From JAXLQL01 sp046331625 (lineage in GTDB: Bacteria > Acidobacteriota > Terriglobia > Bryobacterales > Bryobacteraceae), in NCBI GenBank assembly GCA_046331625.1, contig JAXLQL010000013.1, positions 124,001 to 188,000 of the forward strand: 64,000 nt of DNA, read 5' to 3'. Below the pieces are notes generated by a model. The model worked only from the letters and a program-made list of their open reading frames with translations. It did no database searches and had not been told where the DNA came from. The position numbers and the translations under genes are program-made. This document shows, piece after piece, positions 8,954 through 17,628 of the stretch; within the stretch, counting starts at the first letter, position 1, and each line of letters starts with the position of its first letter.

Positions 8954-11134
8954 ATGCCGCAGGCTGTCTACATCCTCTTCGGCGCGGCATTCACGGCAGC
9001 CACTTCTTTCAGCTTCGGTAAGCTCCTGCTGAGGCGCCTACGCTTGCCACTGTTTCGCCAGGAAGAGTACGCATTCGCATTCCTGCTTGGATCGGCCTGT
9101 CTGAGCTGGATCATCTTTGCGCTCGCTTCGGTGCACCTGCTCTATAAGGGAATGTTCGTCGCCATCGGAGCGGTGGCGATCGCCGCGGCTTGGCGCTCGC
9201 CGTTCGAAGGCGAATCGCTGCCCCCGCTTCCCAAGAGCTTGGTCTGGATGAGCGCTCCGCTGTTTGCGGCCTTCGGCGTGCTGTGCTTCGCGCACGCCAT
9301 GGCGCCGGAGATGAGCCCGGATGGCACCGCGTATCACCTGGGCCTTGTCGGCCGCTACTATCGCGAGCGTGGATTCTCTCACATCACCACCAACATGTAC
9401 GCGAATCTCTCGCAGGGCGTAGAGATGCTGTTCGTTTTCGCGTGGGCCTTCGGCAAGGGCTCCGCTGCGGCTCTGACGCACCTCTCTTTCCTGTTCGCGC
9501 TCGCCTGGAGTGTGCTCTGTTACGGCCGCCGCTTCGGATTTCCTCACGCAGGCATGGCAGCCGCGCTCATTGTGTTCGTCACCCCCGTCATCGGCATTGA
9601 CGCAGCCAGCGCCTACATAGATCTCGGAGTAGCCGCAGTCATCTTCGGCCTGTTCTACCTGGTCCACATCTGGGACGAGAAGCGCACCACAGCGCTCGTC
9701 ACAGCCATCGGCGTCCTGGCCGGATTCGCGTTCGCCATCAAGTACACCGCGTTCCTCGCGCTTCCTTACGCCATGGCCGCCTTCGTGCGCCGGCGGGCTT
9801 GGAGCGCGCTCCCGCGCGTCGCGCTTGCTGCTTCGCTGTGGATCGCGCCGTGGATGATCAAGAACGCCATCGTCGTCGACAATCCAGTCTCGCCCTTCGC
9901 CAATCGCATCTTTCGGAACCCCTACATCCACGTCTCGTTCGAAGAAGAGTACCGCGTTCATATGCGCAATTACGACAACTTGCGCAGCTATTGGGACATT
10001 CCTCTCGAGCTCACCGTGCGCGGACACGTTCTATGCGGGTTGCTCGGCCCTCTATTTCTACTGACGCCGCTGGCGCTGGTTGCGTTGCGAAAACCCCACG
10101 GCGCGCGGCTCGTTCTCGCCGCTGCAGTGTTCGGCTCCGTCTACGCCACCAACATCGGAACACGGTTTCTGATCCCCGCTGTGCCATTTATCGCCTTGGC
10201 CCTTGCGCTGACACTCGAGCGCTGGCGCACGCTGCTGGCCGCGGTCACGCTCGCGCACGCCGTGCTCTCGTGGCCCGACATCCTCAAAACATATTGCGCC
10301 ACTTATGCGTGGAGGCTCGACCGCATCTGGTACAAGCAAGCCCTCCGCATCGAATCGGAAGAAGGCTTTCTCACTCGCATGTGGCCCAACTACGTCACCG
10401 CGCGGATGATCGAGCAGTACACTCCAGCCAACGCGCGTGTGCTCTCTTGGAACCAGGTAGCCGAAGCCTACTCGACGCGCGACATCGTAGTGCCTTACCA
10501 ATCGGCCGAAGGCGCCGTGCTCGGCGGCATCTTCTGGACTCCGATGATTCCCGAGTACCAACCCACTGACGCCAACACCTTCGCTTTGCCCGGCCAACCT
10601 GTGCGCCGCATTCGCGTTCGCCAGACGGCAACTGGCGAGAATCACTTCACGGTCTGTGAAATGCGACTGCTCCGCCGAGGCCGCGAGATTCCGAGGGCGC
10701 CCACCTGGCGTCTCCGCGCCTGGACGCAACCCTGGGACGTGCAGTTGGCCTTCGACAACAGTCCTGTCACGCGTTGGAGCAGTTGGGAACGCATCCATCC
10801 CGGCATGTATGTTGAAATGGACCTCGATCCACCGGTGGCGGTGGACACCGTGTCGCTCGAAATGTCCAATGACCAATCGGAAGTGCGGCTCGCGCTTGAC
10901 TGGGAAGATGCTTCCGGGCGCAAGACGACCATTGACAAACCAGTGAAGATCGAGATCCCGGCGCCGCTCGCTCTGAGGCGCGAAGCCACCGCAGTGCTGA
11001 AGTCGCGCGGCATCACTCACCTCTCGATTGCCGACTACGACTTCGGCGCCAAAGACGTTGCGGCGCGCCAACAGGACTGGGGTGTATCGCTCGTGGGCCG
11101 CCGCAATGATGTGAGCTTGTATGCCATCGACTGA
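8954..11134 (+). CDS. Large membrane protein, GT-C glycosyltransferase-like, with C-terminal sandwich domain
   Basis: 726 residues. Residues 1-480 carry about ten to twelve membrane spans. The loop APEMSPDGTAYHLGLVGRYY carries the acidic/tyrosine pattern seen in the first periplasmic loop of GT-C enzymes, which use polyprenyl-phosphate sugars. Residues about 540-690 look like a discoidin/F5-8-C-type beta-sandwich (FDNSPVTRWSSWERIHPGMYVEMDLDPPVAVDTVSLEM), consistent with carbohydrate binding. The ATG follows the previous stop directly and the last 14 bases overlap the sugar kinase gene. Substrate unknown; membrane glycosyltransferase is an inference from architecture. Confidence 0.82.
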   Translation: MPQAVYILFGAAFTAATSFSFGKLLLRRLRLPLFRQEEYAFAFLLGSACLSWIIFALASVHLLYKGMFVAIGAVAIAAAWRSPFEGESLPPLPKSLVWMSAPLFAAFGVLCFAHAMAPEMSPDGTAYHLGLVGRYYRERGFSHITTNMYANLSQGVEMLFVFAWAFGKGSAAALTHLSFLFALAWSVLCYGRRFGFPHAGMAAALIVFVTPVIGIDAASAYIDLGVAAVIFGLFYLVHIWDEKRTTALVTAIGVLAGFAFAIKYTAFLALPYAMAAFVRRRAWSALPRVALAASLWIAPWMIKNAIVVDNPVSPFANRIFRNPYIHVSFEEEYRVHMRNYDNLRSYWDIPLELTVRGHVLCGLLGPLFLLTPLALVALRKPHGARLVLAAAVFGSVYATNIGTRFLIPAVPFIALALALTLERWRTLLAAVTLAHAVLSWPDILKTYCATYAWRLDRIWYKQALRIESEEGFLTRMWPNYVTARMIEQYTPANARVLSWNQVAEAYSTRDIVVPYQSAEGAVLGGIFWTPMIPEYQPTDANTFALPGQPVRRIRVRQTATGENHFTVCEMRLLRRGREIPRAPTWRLRAWTQPWDVQLAFDNSPVTRWSSWERIHPGMYVEMDLDPPVAVDTVSLEMSNDQSEVRLALDWEDASGRKTTIDKPVKIEIPAPLALRREATAVLKSRGITHLSIADYDFGAKDVAARQQDWGVSLVGRRNDVSLYAID

Positions 11135-12086
11135 GGCAAAACTGTTTCTCGGTGTCGATGGGGGGCAATCCTCTACCACCGCATTGATCGGCGACGCTGC
11201 GGGCCGTGTGCTCGGCATGGGTCGCGGAGGACCTTGCAATCACATCAGCGGTCCTGAAGCGATCACCCGATTCCACGGTGCGATCGGAGGCGCGGTCGCC
11301 GCGGCGTGCAGTGCAGCCGGACTTGCGCCGGAACATCGCTCGTTTCATGCAGGATGCTTCGGATTCAGTGGCGGAGCGGAAGACAAGCAGAAATGGGTCG
11401 AGCAGATGTTCTCATTCGAACATCTGTTCGTCACGCACGACGGGCTGATCGCGCTCGCCGGCGCCACCGGCGGACGTCCCGGTATCATCGCCATCTCCGG
11501 TACCGGATCGTTCACCTTCGGCCGCAACAGAGCGGGGACGACCGCGCGTGCCGGTGGCTGGGGTTACGTCTTCGGCGATGAAGGCAGCGGCTTCGACATC
11601 GTACGCCAAGCGTTGCGTGCGGCATTACGAATGGAGGAAGGCTGGGGTCCAGCGACACAACTGCATCACCGGTTGCTCGAAGCCACCAGCGCCGAGAGTG
11701 CCAACGACCTGCTGCACCGCTTCTACACGCCTGACTGGCCTCGCTCGAAAGCGGCGCGGCTCGCTCCGATCGTTTCCGACGCGGCGCTCGAGGGCGACGG
11801 GGCCGCTCGAGAGATCATCCACGGAGCGGCGCAGCACTTGGCTACTTTCGTGGGATCGGTCCGGCGGCAATTGTTTCAAACAGGAGAGCCCGTTCGCGTG
11901 GCCTGGATCGGCGGCGTTTTCCGCGGCGACATGCTGCGGGAGCGGTTCCGGATGCTGGTCGAGATGGACGAGGCCACTACTTGCGCGGCGCCGGAGTACG
12001 GTCCCGCGGCGGGCGCTCTGCTCGAAGCCTATCGGATCGCCGGTGTCACGGCGACCCTCTCGAATCTACCGGAGATGGAGAAATGA
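11121..12086 (+). CDS. BadF/BadG/BcrA/BcrD-type ATPase, N-acetylglucosamine kinase-like
   Basis: 321 residues with the actin/hexokinase-fold motifs of eukaryotic-type GlcNAc kinases: phosphate-1 loop FLGVDGGQSSTTA, a central SGTGSFTFGR phosphate-2 type motif, the diagnostic GGWGYVFGDEGSGFDIVRQALR, and the C-terminal GGVFRGDMLRERF adenosine region. It probably phosphorylates an amino sugar in the cytosol. It overlaps the membrane gene by 14 bases and its stop overlaps the M20 peptidase start, so it is translated as part of the operon. Confidence 0.88.
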   Translation: MPSTEAKLFLGVDGGQSSTTALIGDAAGRVLGMGRGGPCNHISGPEAITRFHGAIGGAVAAACSAAGLAPEHRSFHAGCFGFSGGAEDKQKWVEQMFSFEHLFVTHDGLIALAGATGGRPGIIAISGTGSFTFGRNRAGTTARAGGWGYVFGDEGSGFDIVRQALRAALRMEEGWGPATQLHHRLLEATSAESANDLLHRFYTPDWPRSKAARLAPIVSDAALEGDGAAREIIHGAAQHLATFVGSVRRQLFQTGEPVRVAWIGGVFRGDMLRERFRMLVEMDEATTCAAPEYGPAAGALLEAYRIAGVTATLSNLPEMEK

Positions 12087-13402
12087 AGCTCGCCCTGCTC
12101 GCCCTCACGGCGACCGCATTCGGCGCTACCGAGCCTGATTGGACCAAAGCCGAAGACGAAGCGCTCGGCCTGTTGCAACAGTATCTGCGCATCCAATCGG
12201 TGAATCCGCCCGCCGACACGCGCCAAGCCGCCATGTTCTTCGAGCGACAATTGAAGGCCGCCGGACTCGAGCCGAAGCTCCTCTCGGGTCAACCGGAAGC
12301 CGGGAAGACGAATCTTGTCGTCAGGCTCCCCGGGCGCGACCGATCGAAGCGTCCCGTGCTGCTCCTCAACCATTTCGACGTCGGTCCCGTGGACGCCAAG
12401 ATGTGGAGCGTCGACCCATTTGCCGGTATCGTCAAAGACGGCTTCATCTGGGGCCGCGGGGCGCTCGACATGAAGGGTATCGGGATCATGCACTTGATGT
12501 CGATGATCCTGATGAAGCGCCACGGTGTGGCGCCTCCTCGTGACATCGTGATGCTCACCACGTGCGACGAGGAAACGAACGGGACATGGGGCATCGAATG
12601 GATGGCCGACCATCACTGGCGCGAGATCGATGCCGAGTACGTTCTCGACGAGGGCGGCTTCGGCACTCGCGAGATCCTCGCTCCCGGCAAGCTCGTCTTC
12701 GGCGTCGCTGCCGCGGAGAAGGTGGTGGTGTGGCTGCGCATCCGCGCCACAGGAACCGCCGCGCATGGCTCGCAACCGATCCCGGACAATGCCAACGAAC
12801 GGCTGATCCAGGCGCTGGGCCGTGCGCTTGCCTCAGATGGCAAGGGTAAGCCGAACCCGCTGGTGGAGACGATGCGCCGCAATGTGGGCGGCGAGATGGC
12901 CGTGAACAAGTACACCAACGCGATCCAGAAGAACACCATGTCGCTCACGACGCTTCGTGCCGGCGTCGGCGATCCTCCCAAGACCAACGTGATTCCCTCG
13001 GTGGCCGAGGCGACGATCGACTGCCGCCTGCTTCCGGGCACGAACGTGGAGGAGTTCATTTCGGAGATGCGGGCGCGGATCAACGATCCCAAGGTGACCA
13101 TTGAACTCATCAGCCGTCCGGCCGATCCGGGCGTGAGCCGATATGACACGCCGATGTTCGCCGCCATCGAGCGCGCCATCAAGAGGTTTCATCCGGAGGC
13201 GATTGTGACACCGATCCTGGTGCCGCACGGGACCGACTCCGTCAAACTGCGCAAGCGCGGACTGCTCGGCTACGGATTGACTCCGATGATCCTCGACCTG
13301 GCAACGGCTGGCACCATGCACAGCGATCAGGAGCGAATCCCTGTGGACGAGTTCAAGAAGGGCCTCCGCATCTTCTTCGATCTGCTCCGGTCAGACTACT
13401 GA
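12083..13402 (+). CDS. Secreted M20/M28-like zinc metallopeptidase
   Basis: 439 residues with a short signal peptide (MKLALLALTATAFGA). M20 metal-site motifs occur in order: HFDVGPVD (first His), RGALDMKG (bridging Asp), TCDEETNG (catalytic Glu and ligand Glu), DEGG, and the C-terminal MHSDQE (last His). A dimerisation domain with TGTAAHGSQP sits in the middle. It would hydrolyse peptides or N-acyl amino acids in the periplasm. The start chosen overlaps the kinase stop by four bases (ATGA) and gives the signal peptide; an upstream in-frame start at 11981 would lie inside the kinase gene. Confidence 0.92.
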   Translation: MKLALLALTATAFGATEPDWTKAEDEALGLLQQYLRIQSVNPPADTRQAAMFFERQLKAAGLEPKLLSGQPEAGKTNLVVRLPGRDRSKRPVLLLNHFDVGPVDAKMWSVDPFAGIVKDGFIWGRGALDMKGIGIMHLMSMILMKRHGVAPPRDIVMLTTCDEETNGTWGIEWMADHHWREIDAEYVLDEGGFGTREILAPGKLVFGVAAAEKVVVWLRIRATGTAAHGSQPIPDNANERLIQALGRALASDGKGKPNPLVETMRRNVGGEMAVNKYTNAIQKNTMSLTTLRAGVGDPPKTNVIPSVAEATIDCRLLPGTNVEEFISEMRARINDPKVTIELISRPADPGVSRYDTPMFAAIERAIKRFHPEAIVTPILVPHGTDSVKLRKRGLLGYGLTPMILDLATAGTMHSDQERIPVDEFKKGLRIFFDLLRSDY

Positions 13403-13406
13403 TCAG

Positions 13407-14477
13407 TCACTCGAAACGAATCACGGCGCCAGCCGCCGGAAGGCATCGCTCCTGACGTTCTGGAGCGGCGCTCGCGAACCCGGAAGTTCCATAGGCGCCG
13501 ATGCGCGCGAAATTCGCAAAAACATAAGGCACCGGATCTGTTTGCGCCGTCATGACGTCTTCCGGGCTGCCGGCCTTCGACAAATGAAAGTGGAGATGAG
13601 GAGCGCCGGAACTTCCCGTGTTTCCCACGCGCCCGATCGCTTGGCCCGCTTCCACGCGATCGCCCGCCTTCACCAGCAACGATCCAGGCTTCAGATGCGC
13701 ATAGAGCGCCCAGTGTCCGCCGCCGATGTCGAGGATCACGTGATTCCCCATCAGCGTCTGCTTGTCCAACTTCACGGCCAGCGAGCCGGGTGAATTTTCC
13801 GGCACGCCGTCATGCGTCGAGACCACTTGTCCGGCCGCGACCGCCAGCACCTTGCTGCCCCACCCGCAATAGTCGGAATTCGCTTTGCCTTTGTTCTGGA
13901 ACCATCGCCCATCGCAGATAAGTCCGAAATCGATCGCGTAACGCTGCGCGAACGGAGCGTTCAGGTCACCGTCTTTGCGCACCTGCGCGCGGCGATGATC
14001 CGAGGTGTTAGATGGTCCGTTGGCGATCCACCAATCTCCTGGGTCGAGCGGCGTACCGAGGACTCGCGCCGATTCGGATGCAACCGTCGAAACGACAGTC
14101 AAGGGTGATTCCACTCCGGATACGAAGACCTGATTCGTCAACCAGTGGACCGGGCCGCCGGCTTCGACCCAAACGAAGACCACGGCGCGGGAGCCCGGGT
14201 TGAGGCGATCGAGTTTTCCCCGCTTCGGCGCGATGAGCAATGCATTCTTTGCGAGCGCCGCGCGGTCGTAGGTGAGCAACGCGGCGCCTGCCTCGCCAGT
14301 GATTTGGACCTTGCGCAACTCGACGGGAGAAGTGCCTTTGTTGGCAATGTCCAATTCATAGGCGATTACCGCGTGGCCCGCGAAGTTGACGGCTGCGACT
14401 GGCTCACGGACGTGGAGGCTCAGGCTCTGGCTGAATCCCAGTGCGGATGCGAGGAGTGCCGGGCCTGCCAGCTTCAT
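13407..14477 (-). CDS. M23 family metallopeptidase (secreted)
   Basis: 356 residues with a signal peptide (MKLAGPALLASALGFSQS). The C-terminal lytic domain is clear: NGPSNTSDHRRAQV, AQRYAIDFGLI, GNHVILDIGGGHWALYAHLKPGSLLVKAGDRVEAGQAIG, then GAPHLHFHL with the HxH zinc ligand. The first ligand region reads QRYAID rather than the classical HxxxD. This is a subgroup trait, and the nearby HRR histidine may stand in (inference). The domain binds or cleaves peptidoglycan cross-links. The start at 14477 is preferred to 14489 because GGA lies about 8 bases upstream. Convergent with the M20 peptidase, 4 bases apart. Confidence 0.88.
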   Translation of the reverse strand: MKLAGPALLASALGFSQSLSLHVREPVAAVNFAGHAVIAYELDIANKGTSPVELRKVQITGEAGAALLTYDRAALAKNALLIAPKRGKLDRLNPGSRAVVFVWVEAGGPVHWLTNQVFVSGVESPLTVVSTVASESARVLGTPLDPGDWWIANGPSNTSDHRRAQVRKDGDLNAPFAQRYAIDFGLICDGRWFQNKGKANSDYCGWGSKVLAVAAGQVVSTHDGVPENSPGSLAVKLDKQTLMGNHVILDIGGGHWALYAHLKPGSLLVKAGDRVEAGQAIGRVGNTGSSGAPHLHFHLSKAGSPEDVMTAQTDPVPYVFANFARIGAYGTSGFASAAPERQERCLPAAGAVIRFE

Positions 14478-14540
14478 AGGATCCAGCATAGTACCGATTG
14501 GCGATACGCCCTGGTTTCGGGACCAGAAATTCGAGAAATG

Positions 14541-14634
14541 GCGGGACTGAGGTCCCGCGCAGGCTGAAGCTGCCCCACATGCGGGCTGAAACCTTCGCGG
14601 CTGGCGAAGAAACTGAAGGATAGTAGTCCAATCG
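14541..14634. repeat. Composite REP-like repeat, single copy
   Basis: A hairpin GCGGGACTGAGGTCCCGC (one base off perfect in the loop) is followed by a second inverted pair around AGGCTGAAGC and then the tail GGCGAAGAAACTGAAGGATAGTAGT. The same composite unit recurs at 18364, in an array at 41393-41804 and in an array at 44527-45016. It lies between the M23 gene and the next minus-strand gene. Confidence 0.85.
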
Positions 14635-14644
14635 ACAGCCGAGA

Positions 14645-15256
14645 TCAAGCGGCATTGGGGAGTTCCGTATCCGGCAACACGATGCCGGCTTTGAGCGCGC
14701 TGAGCTTGGCCATGGTCCAGCGGGACTCGGCGGTGAGGCGGCGGCAGAAGGCGTCGTTGGCGAGGTCGGGCAGAGGTTGGGTTTGTTTTCGCAGAGTGGC
14801 GAGGTCGGCGACGGGGGGTTGCGTTTCGGCGGTTTTGGTGGCGGATTCCCGGAGGGCGCGTTCGGTCTGGAGCTTGCGGAGTTCGGCCAGGGCGCGATAG
14901 TAGGCGCGCTCGAATTGGGCGGTGTAGCGGGTGTAGCGGTCGAGCTTGGCTTCGTTTTGTTCGAGCAGAGCTTCCGCCTCCAGGCGGCGGGTTTTCTCGG
15001 TTTTCCAGGCGGCCTGGACAAGGTTGGAGAAGACGAGTTCATCGTTGATGCCCTGGGGCCGGAGTTCGTCGCGCTGGAGTTCGAGGAGGATGTCAAACTC
15101 GTCGCGGTCCTCTGGGGCGACGGCGAAAGTGGCGGAGAAGAGCCCGTGGGTGACTGCGTTTCTCGACGAGACGGATTTGCCTTCGGCGGTTTTCGGTCCG
15201 GTTGATTTTTGTGCATTGGCGCGATTGGCTTCGTTTTGCGCGGCGGTGGCGGACAT
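14645..15256 (-). CDS. Conserved acidobacterial protein with ANRANAQKSTGPKTAEGK motif
   Basis: 203 residues. The N terminus carries the signature NEANRANAQKSTGPKTAEGK followed by SSRNAVTHGLFS, which recurs in many paralogues of Acidobacteriota genomes; the rest is helical and charged (LLEQNEAKLDRYTRYTAQFERAYYRALAELRKLQ). No function is known; the basic signature could contact nucleic acid, but this is a guess. The start at 15256 is well supported by AGAGGAG about 8 bases upstream. Open reading continues upstream through a repetitive region, which is not coding. Confidence 0.85.
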   Translation of the reverse strand: MSATAAQNEANRANAQKSTGPKTAEGKSVSSRNAVTHGLFSATFAVAPEDRDEFDILLELQRDELRPQGINDELVFSNLVQAAWKTEKTRRLEAEALLEQNEAKLDRYTRYTAQFERAYYRALAELRKLQTERALRESATKTAETQPPVADLATLRKQTQPLPDLANDAFCRRLTAESRWTMAKLSALKAGIVLPDTELPNAA

Positions 15257-15463
15257 GGTGGTGTTCTCCTCTGGGTCGAAAAATGCGAAAGGCGGCACTG
15301 GACGCGAGGGTCCGTGCCGCCTTACGATTTCAGTGTCCCATGCGGTGTCAAGAAGATTGGATTGCTTCCGGGAGGGCCGCATTGATACGGAAGGAGAAAT
15401 TTCGTTGGTTTGGTTGTGACCGGCTAGCCGGGTTCGGAGCGGAATGAGGTCCTGACAGATCCT

Positions 15464-15736
15464 TAGCGGCCCGTGGCTAAAGTCGCGTGGGCCGCGTTGC
15501 AAGCGCCATGGGGCCAGATGCGCGGCGAGGCGAAGCAGGCAATGCGGCCATTTCGAAGGAGCCGCAACGAAGCAGATGGCCCCATGCCGGCGCAACCTCT
15601 GGGCGGCCGGGGTTTGTGCCCGCATGCTTCGTTGCTCGTCGCTCGAGATGGGCAGGCATCGCTTCCTTCTCGCGCCTCGCCTTCGGGCACAGATCCCGCG
15701 CCGCGCGATCCACGGGACTTTCGCCACCGGCTGCTA
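15464..15736. mobile_element. MITE-like element with 27-bp imperfect terminal inverted repeats
   Basis: The left end (15464-15490) and right end (15710-15736) match as inverted repeats at 23 of 27 positions. Both outer ends are TA, as for IS630/Tc1-type insertion. Inside are nested inverted repeats: CATGGGGCCA (15508-15517) with TGGCCCCATG (15577-15586), and GCAACGAAGC (about 15563-15573) with GCTTCGTTGC (15626-15635). No transposase is encoded. The element fills most of the 485-base gap between the small acidobacterial gene and the mannonate dehydratase-like gene, stopping 5 bases from the latter's end. Confidence 0.55.
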
Positions 15737-15741
15737 GTTAT

Positions 15742-16806
15742 CTAGGCCTCGCGATTGGCGCGATCGCGTAGGGCCTTCATGTAGCCGAGCGTGTACGCGT
15801 TGTTCGCCTGTGGATATCCGCCAGTGCCGGGCACGTGATCGGGAATCACGATTCCATCGAAGTTCACTTTCTTGAGCGCGCGCATCACCTCGTACATATC
15901 CATGTAGCCGTTGTCGACGAAGGTCTCGCGGAACTTCGGCAGCGGAGAGCTCACATTCCGGAAGTGTACTTTGAAGAGCTTCTTGCGGCGTCCAAACTCG
16001 GTTGCGGCTTCCACCGGGGTCTTGCCCATTCCCTTCCCGCCTTCGCCCCAAGTGCCGACGCACAGACACACGCCGAAGTTCGGGCTCTTGGCGATGTCGA
16101 AGGCGCGCTCGTAGGCGGCGAAGTTGGTGAACAAACGCGCCACGCCACCGAGAGGCGACACCGGCGGATCGTCGGGATGCAAGCCGATCTTGACTCCAGC
16201 CTTCTCGGCCACTGGAACAACGGCCTGGATGAAGTTGGTGAAGGTCTTCCAGACATGATCGGCCGAGTATTCGCGATCGAACGAGTTCTTCAACGTGCGC
16301 GCCACCGCCACATCGAACTCGCGCGTCTGCGCCTGCCCGCGCGTGGTGCCCGCCGAAGTGGCGTAGAAGCCCGGCGTCGGTTGGTCCTTGATGTTCGACA
16401 TGTGGGCGTAGGTGGTGTAGTGAATGCCCGCCTTGCCGAGGTTCGTGAGGTACTCTTTGTACTGCTCGATCTTCTTGTCGACGCCCGGCAGCCCGAGCAC
16501 GATGGTGGGATCGCAGTGCAGGTCCATGATGCCGATGTTGTAGATCGCGACGCCGTTGGCTTCCAGCCGCTTCTTCGTCGACGTCATCCAATCGAGCCGG
16601 TTGTTGGCAATCGAAGTCCAGATCGAGACCGCTTCGACGCCGGCATGGCGAAGCAGCGTGAGGTCCTCTTCATTCGGCTTGTCAGTGAAGAAGGTGGCGA
16701 GTTTGATTCCCGCAGGTGGCTGCGACTGTGCAGCGGCATAGCCGAGCAGCCCCGTGGCCGTGCCAGCAGCGCCGAGGCGGAGAAAGTTTCGACGGTCAAT
16801 CCTCAT
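15742..16806 (-). CDS. Mannonate dehydratase-like TIM-barrel protein, Tat-exported
   Basis: 354 residues. The leader MRIDRRNFLRLGAAGTATGLLG is a twin-arginine signal. The barrel carries the residues that mark UxuA-type D-mannonate dehydratases: KIGLHPDDPP, GVCLCVGTWGE, KVHFRNV and IVIPDHVPGTGG, which supply the His/Cys/Asp metal ligands. The reaction in that family is D-mannonate to 2-keto-3-deoxygluconate. A Tat leader is unusual for UxuA but common for exported sugar isomerase/epimerase-like proteins of Acidobacteriota, so the substrate may differ. An in-frame start 63 bases upstream (16869) would place 21 residues before the leader and overlap the divergent gene. Confidence 0.85.
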   Translation of the reverse strand: MRIDRRNFLRLGAAGTATGLLGYAAAQSQPPAGIKLATFFTDKPNEEDLTLLRHAGVEAVSIWTSIANNRLDWMTSTKKRLEANGVAIYNIGIMDLHCDPTIVLGLPGVDKKIEQYKEYLTNLGKAGIHYTTYAHMSNIKDQPTPGFYATSAGTTRGQAQTREFDVAVARTLKNSFDREYSADHVWKTFTNFIQAVVPVAEKAGVKIGLHPDDPPVSPLGGVARLFTNFAAYERAFDIAKSPNFGVCLCVGTWGEGGKGMGKTPVEAATEFGRRKKLFKVHFRNVSSPLPKFRETFVDNGYMDMYEVMRALKKVNFDGIVIPDHVPGTGGYPQANNAYTLGYMKALRDRANREA

Positions 16807-16862
16807 AGAGGAAGACTTTATCACTTCCTTGCGTGTTACGCTAATTCTCTTCGCACTTCGAT

Positions 16863-17249
16863 ATGACACGTTTCATTCTGGTTGTCGTTTCCGCCGCGAT
16901 GATGATTGGATGTGGGGGCACGCAGGAGCCGGCGGCTGCTCCTGCTGCTGCAAGTGGACCTCCCACGATTAGCAAGCTGGTGCCACCGGGCACCGTCGAG
17001 AAGACGCCGTTTCAAATGCAGGCCGGCGGCAAGTCGGCGATTTCGGTGGAAGGCTCGGGATTCGCGCCTGGCTCGGCGGTCTACGCCAACGGTCAGAAGC
17101 TGACCACGGCCTTCGGCAATGCGGGTTGGGTGACCGCGGAACTTCCACCGGAACTGTTCGCGAAAGCCGGCGGAGTGGCGATCAAGGTGATGAACTCCGA
17201 CGGCAAGGAGTCAAACGCGGTGGAGTTCCGCGTCTCGCCACCGCAGTAG
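16863..17249 (+). CDS. IPT/TIG-domain lipoprotein
   Basis: 128 residues. Signal peptide with lipobox-like IGCGG (Cys about residue 17), an Ala/Pro linker, then one IPT/TIG immunoglobulin-like domain: PTISKLVPPGT..., AISVEGSGFAPGSAVYANGQKLTTAF..., VAIKVMNSDGKESNAVEFRV. Such domains mediate surface binding. It is divergent from the mannonate dehydratase-like gene, with starts about 57 bases apart. Confidence 0.88.
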   Translation: MTRFILVVVSAAMMIGCGGTQEPAAAPAAASGPPTISKLVPPGTVEKTPFQMQAGGKSAISVEGSGFAPGSAVYANGQKLTTAFGNAGWVTAELPPELFAKAGGVAIKVMNSDGKESNAVEFRVSPPQ

Positions 17250-17257
17250 ACGCGCGG

Positions 17258-17539
17258 TCACGTCCGGCTGGCGAACCGCAAAAGCCAAATCACGGCGATC
17301 ACGACGCCGGTGATTGCAGTGAAGATGAGGCTGCCCCCAGCTTGGCTCTCGAGCGAGTAGACCATGGCGAGCGTCGTGGCGCCAAACGCGGCCGAGATCC
17401 AATTCCCGTGGAGGAGCGTTGCCCATGTGCGCCCGGTTTCGCCGTTGGTGCGCCCGCGGACCAGCGCTACCGCGAGAGTCCCGATCAGGATGGACGCCAT
17501 CGCCAAAGACGCGAGTGTCTGGACACGGCCGGAACTCAT
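17258..17539 (-). CDS. Small three-span membrane protein, unknown
   Basis: 93 residues with three hydrophobic segments (TLASLAMASILIGTLAVAL, WISAAFGATTLAMVYSL, LIFTAITGVVIAVIWLL) and a basic C terminus. GAGGTG about 5 bases upstream of the ATG at 17539 supports this start rather than one 51 bases further upstream. No family recognised. Convergent with the IPT/TIG gene. Confidence 0.7.
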   Translation of the reverse strand: MSSGRVQTLASLAMASILIGTLAVALVRGRTNGETGRTWATLLHGNWISAAFGATTLAMVYSLESQAGGSLIFTAITGVVIAVIWLLRFASRT

Positions 17540-17628
17540 TGCACCTCGGCTCGAGTGTAACTTGGAGCCGCTGCCAAGGCAATCGGGCATCCACCGGAGA
17601 TCGGTTCAGGTATGATACCCGACACGGC

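Noticed and set aside
15257..15727. N-terminal extension of the ANRANAQKSTGPK protein gene
   Set aside because: The extension lies in the MITE-like region and a good ribosome site supports the start at 15256.
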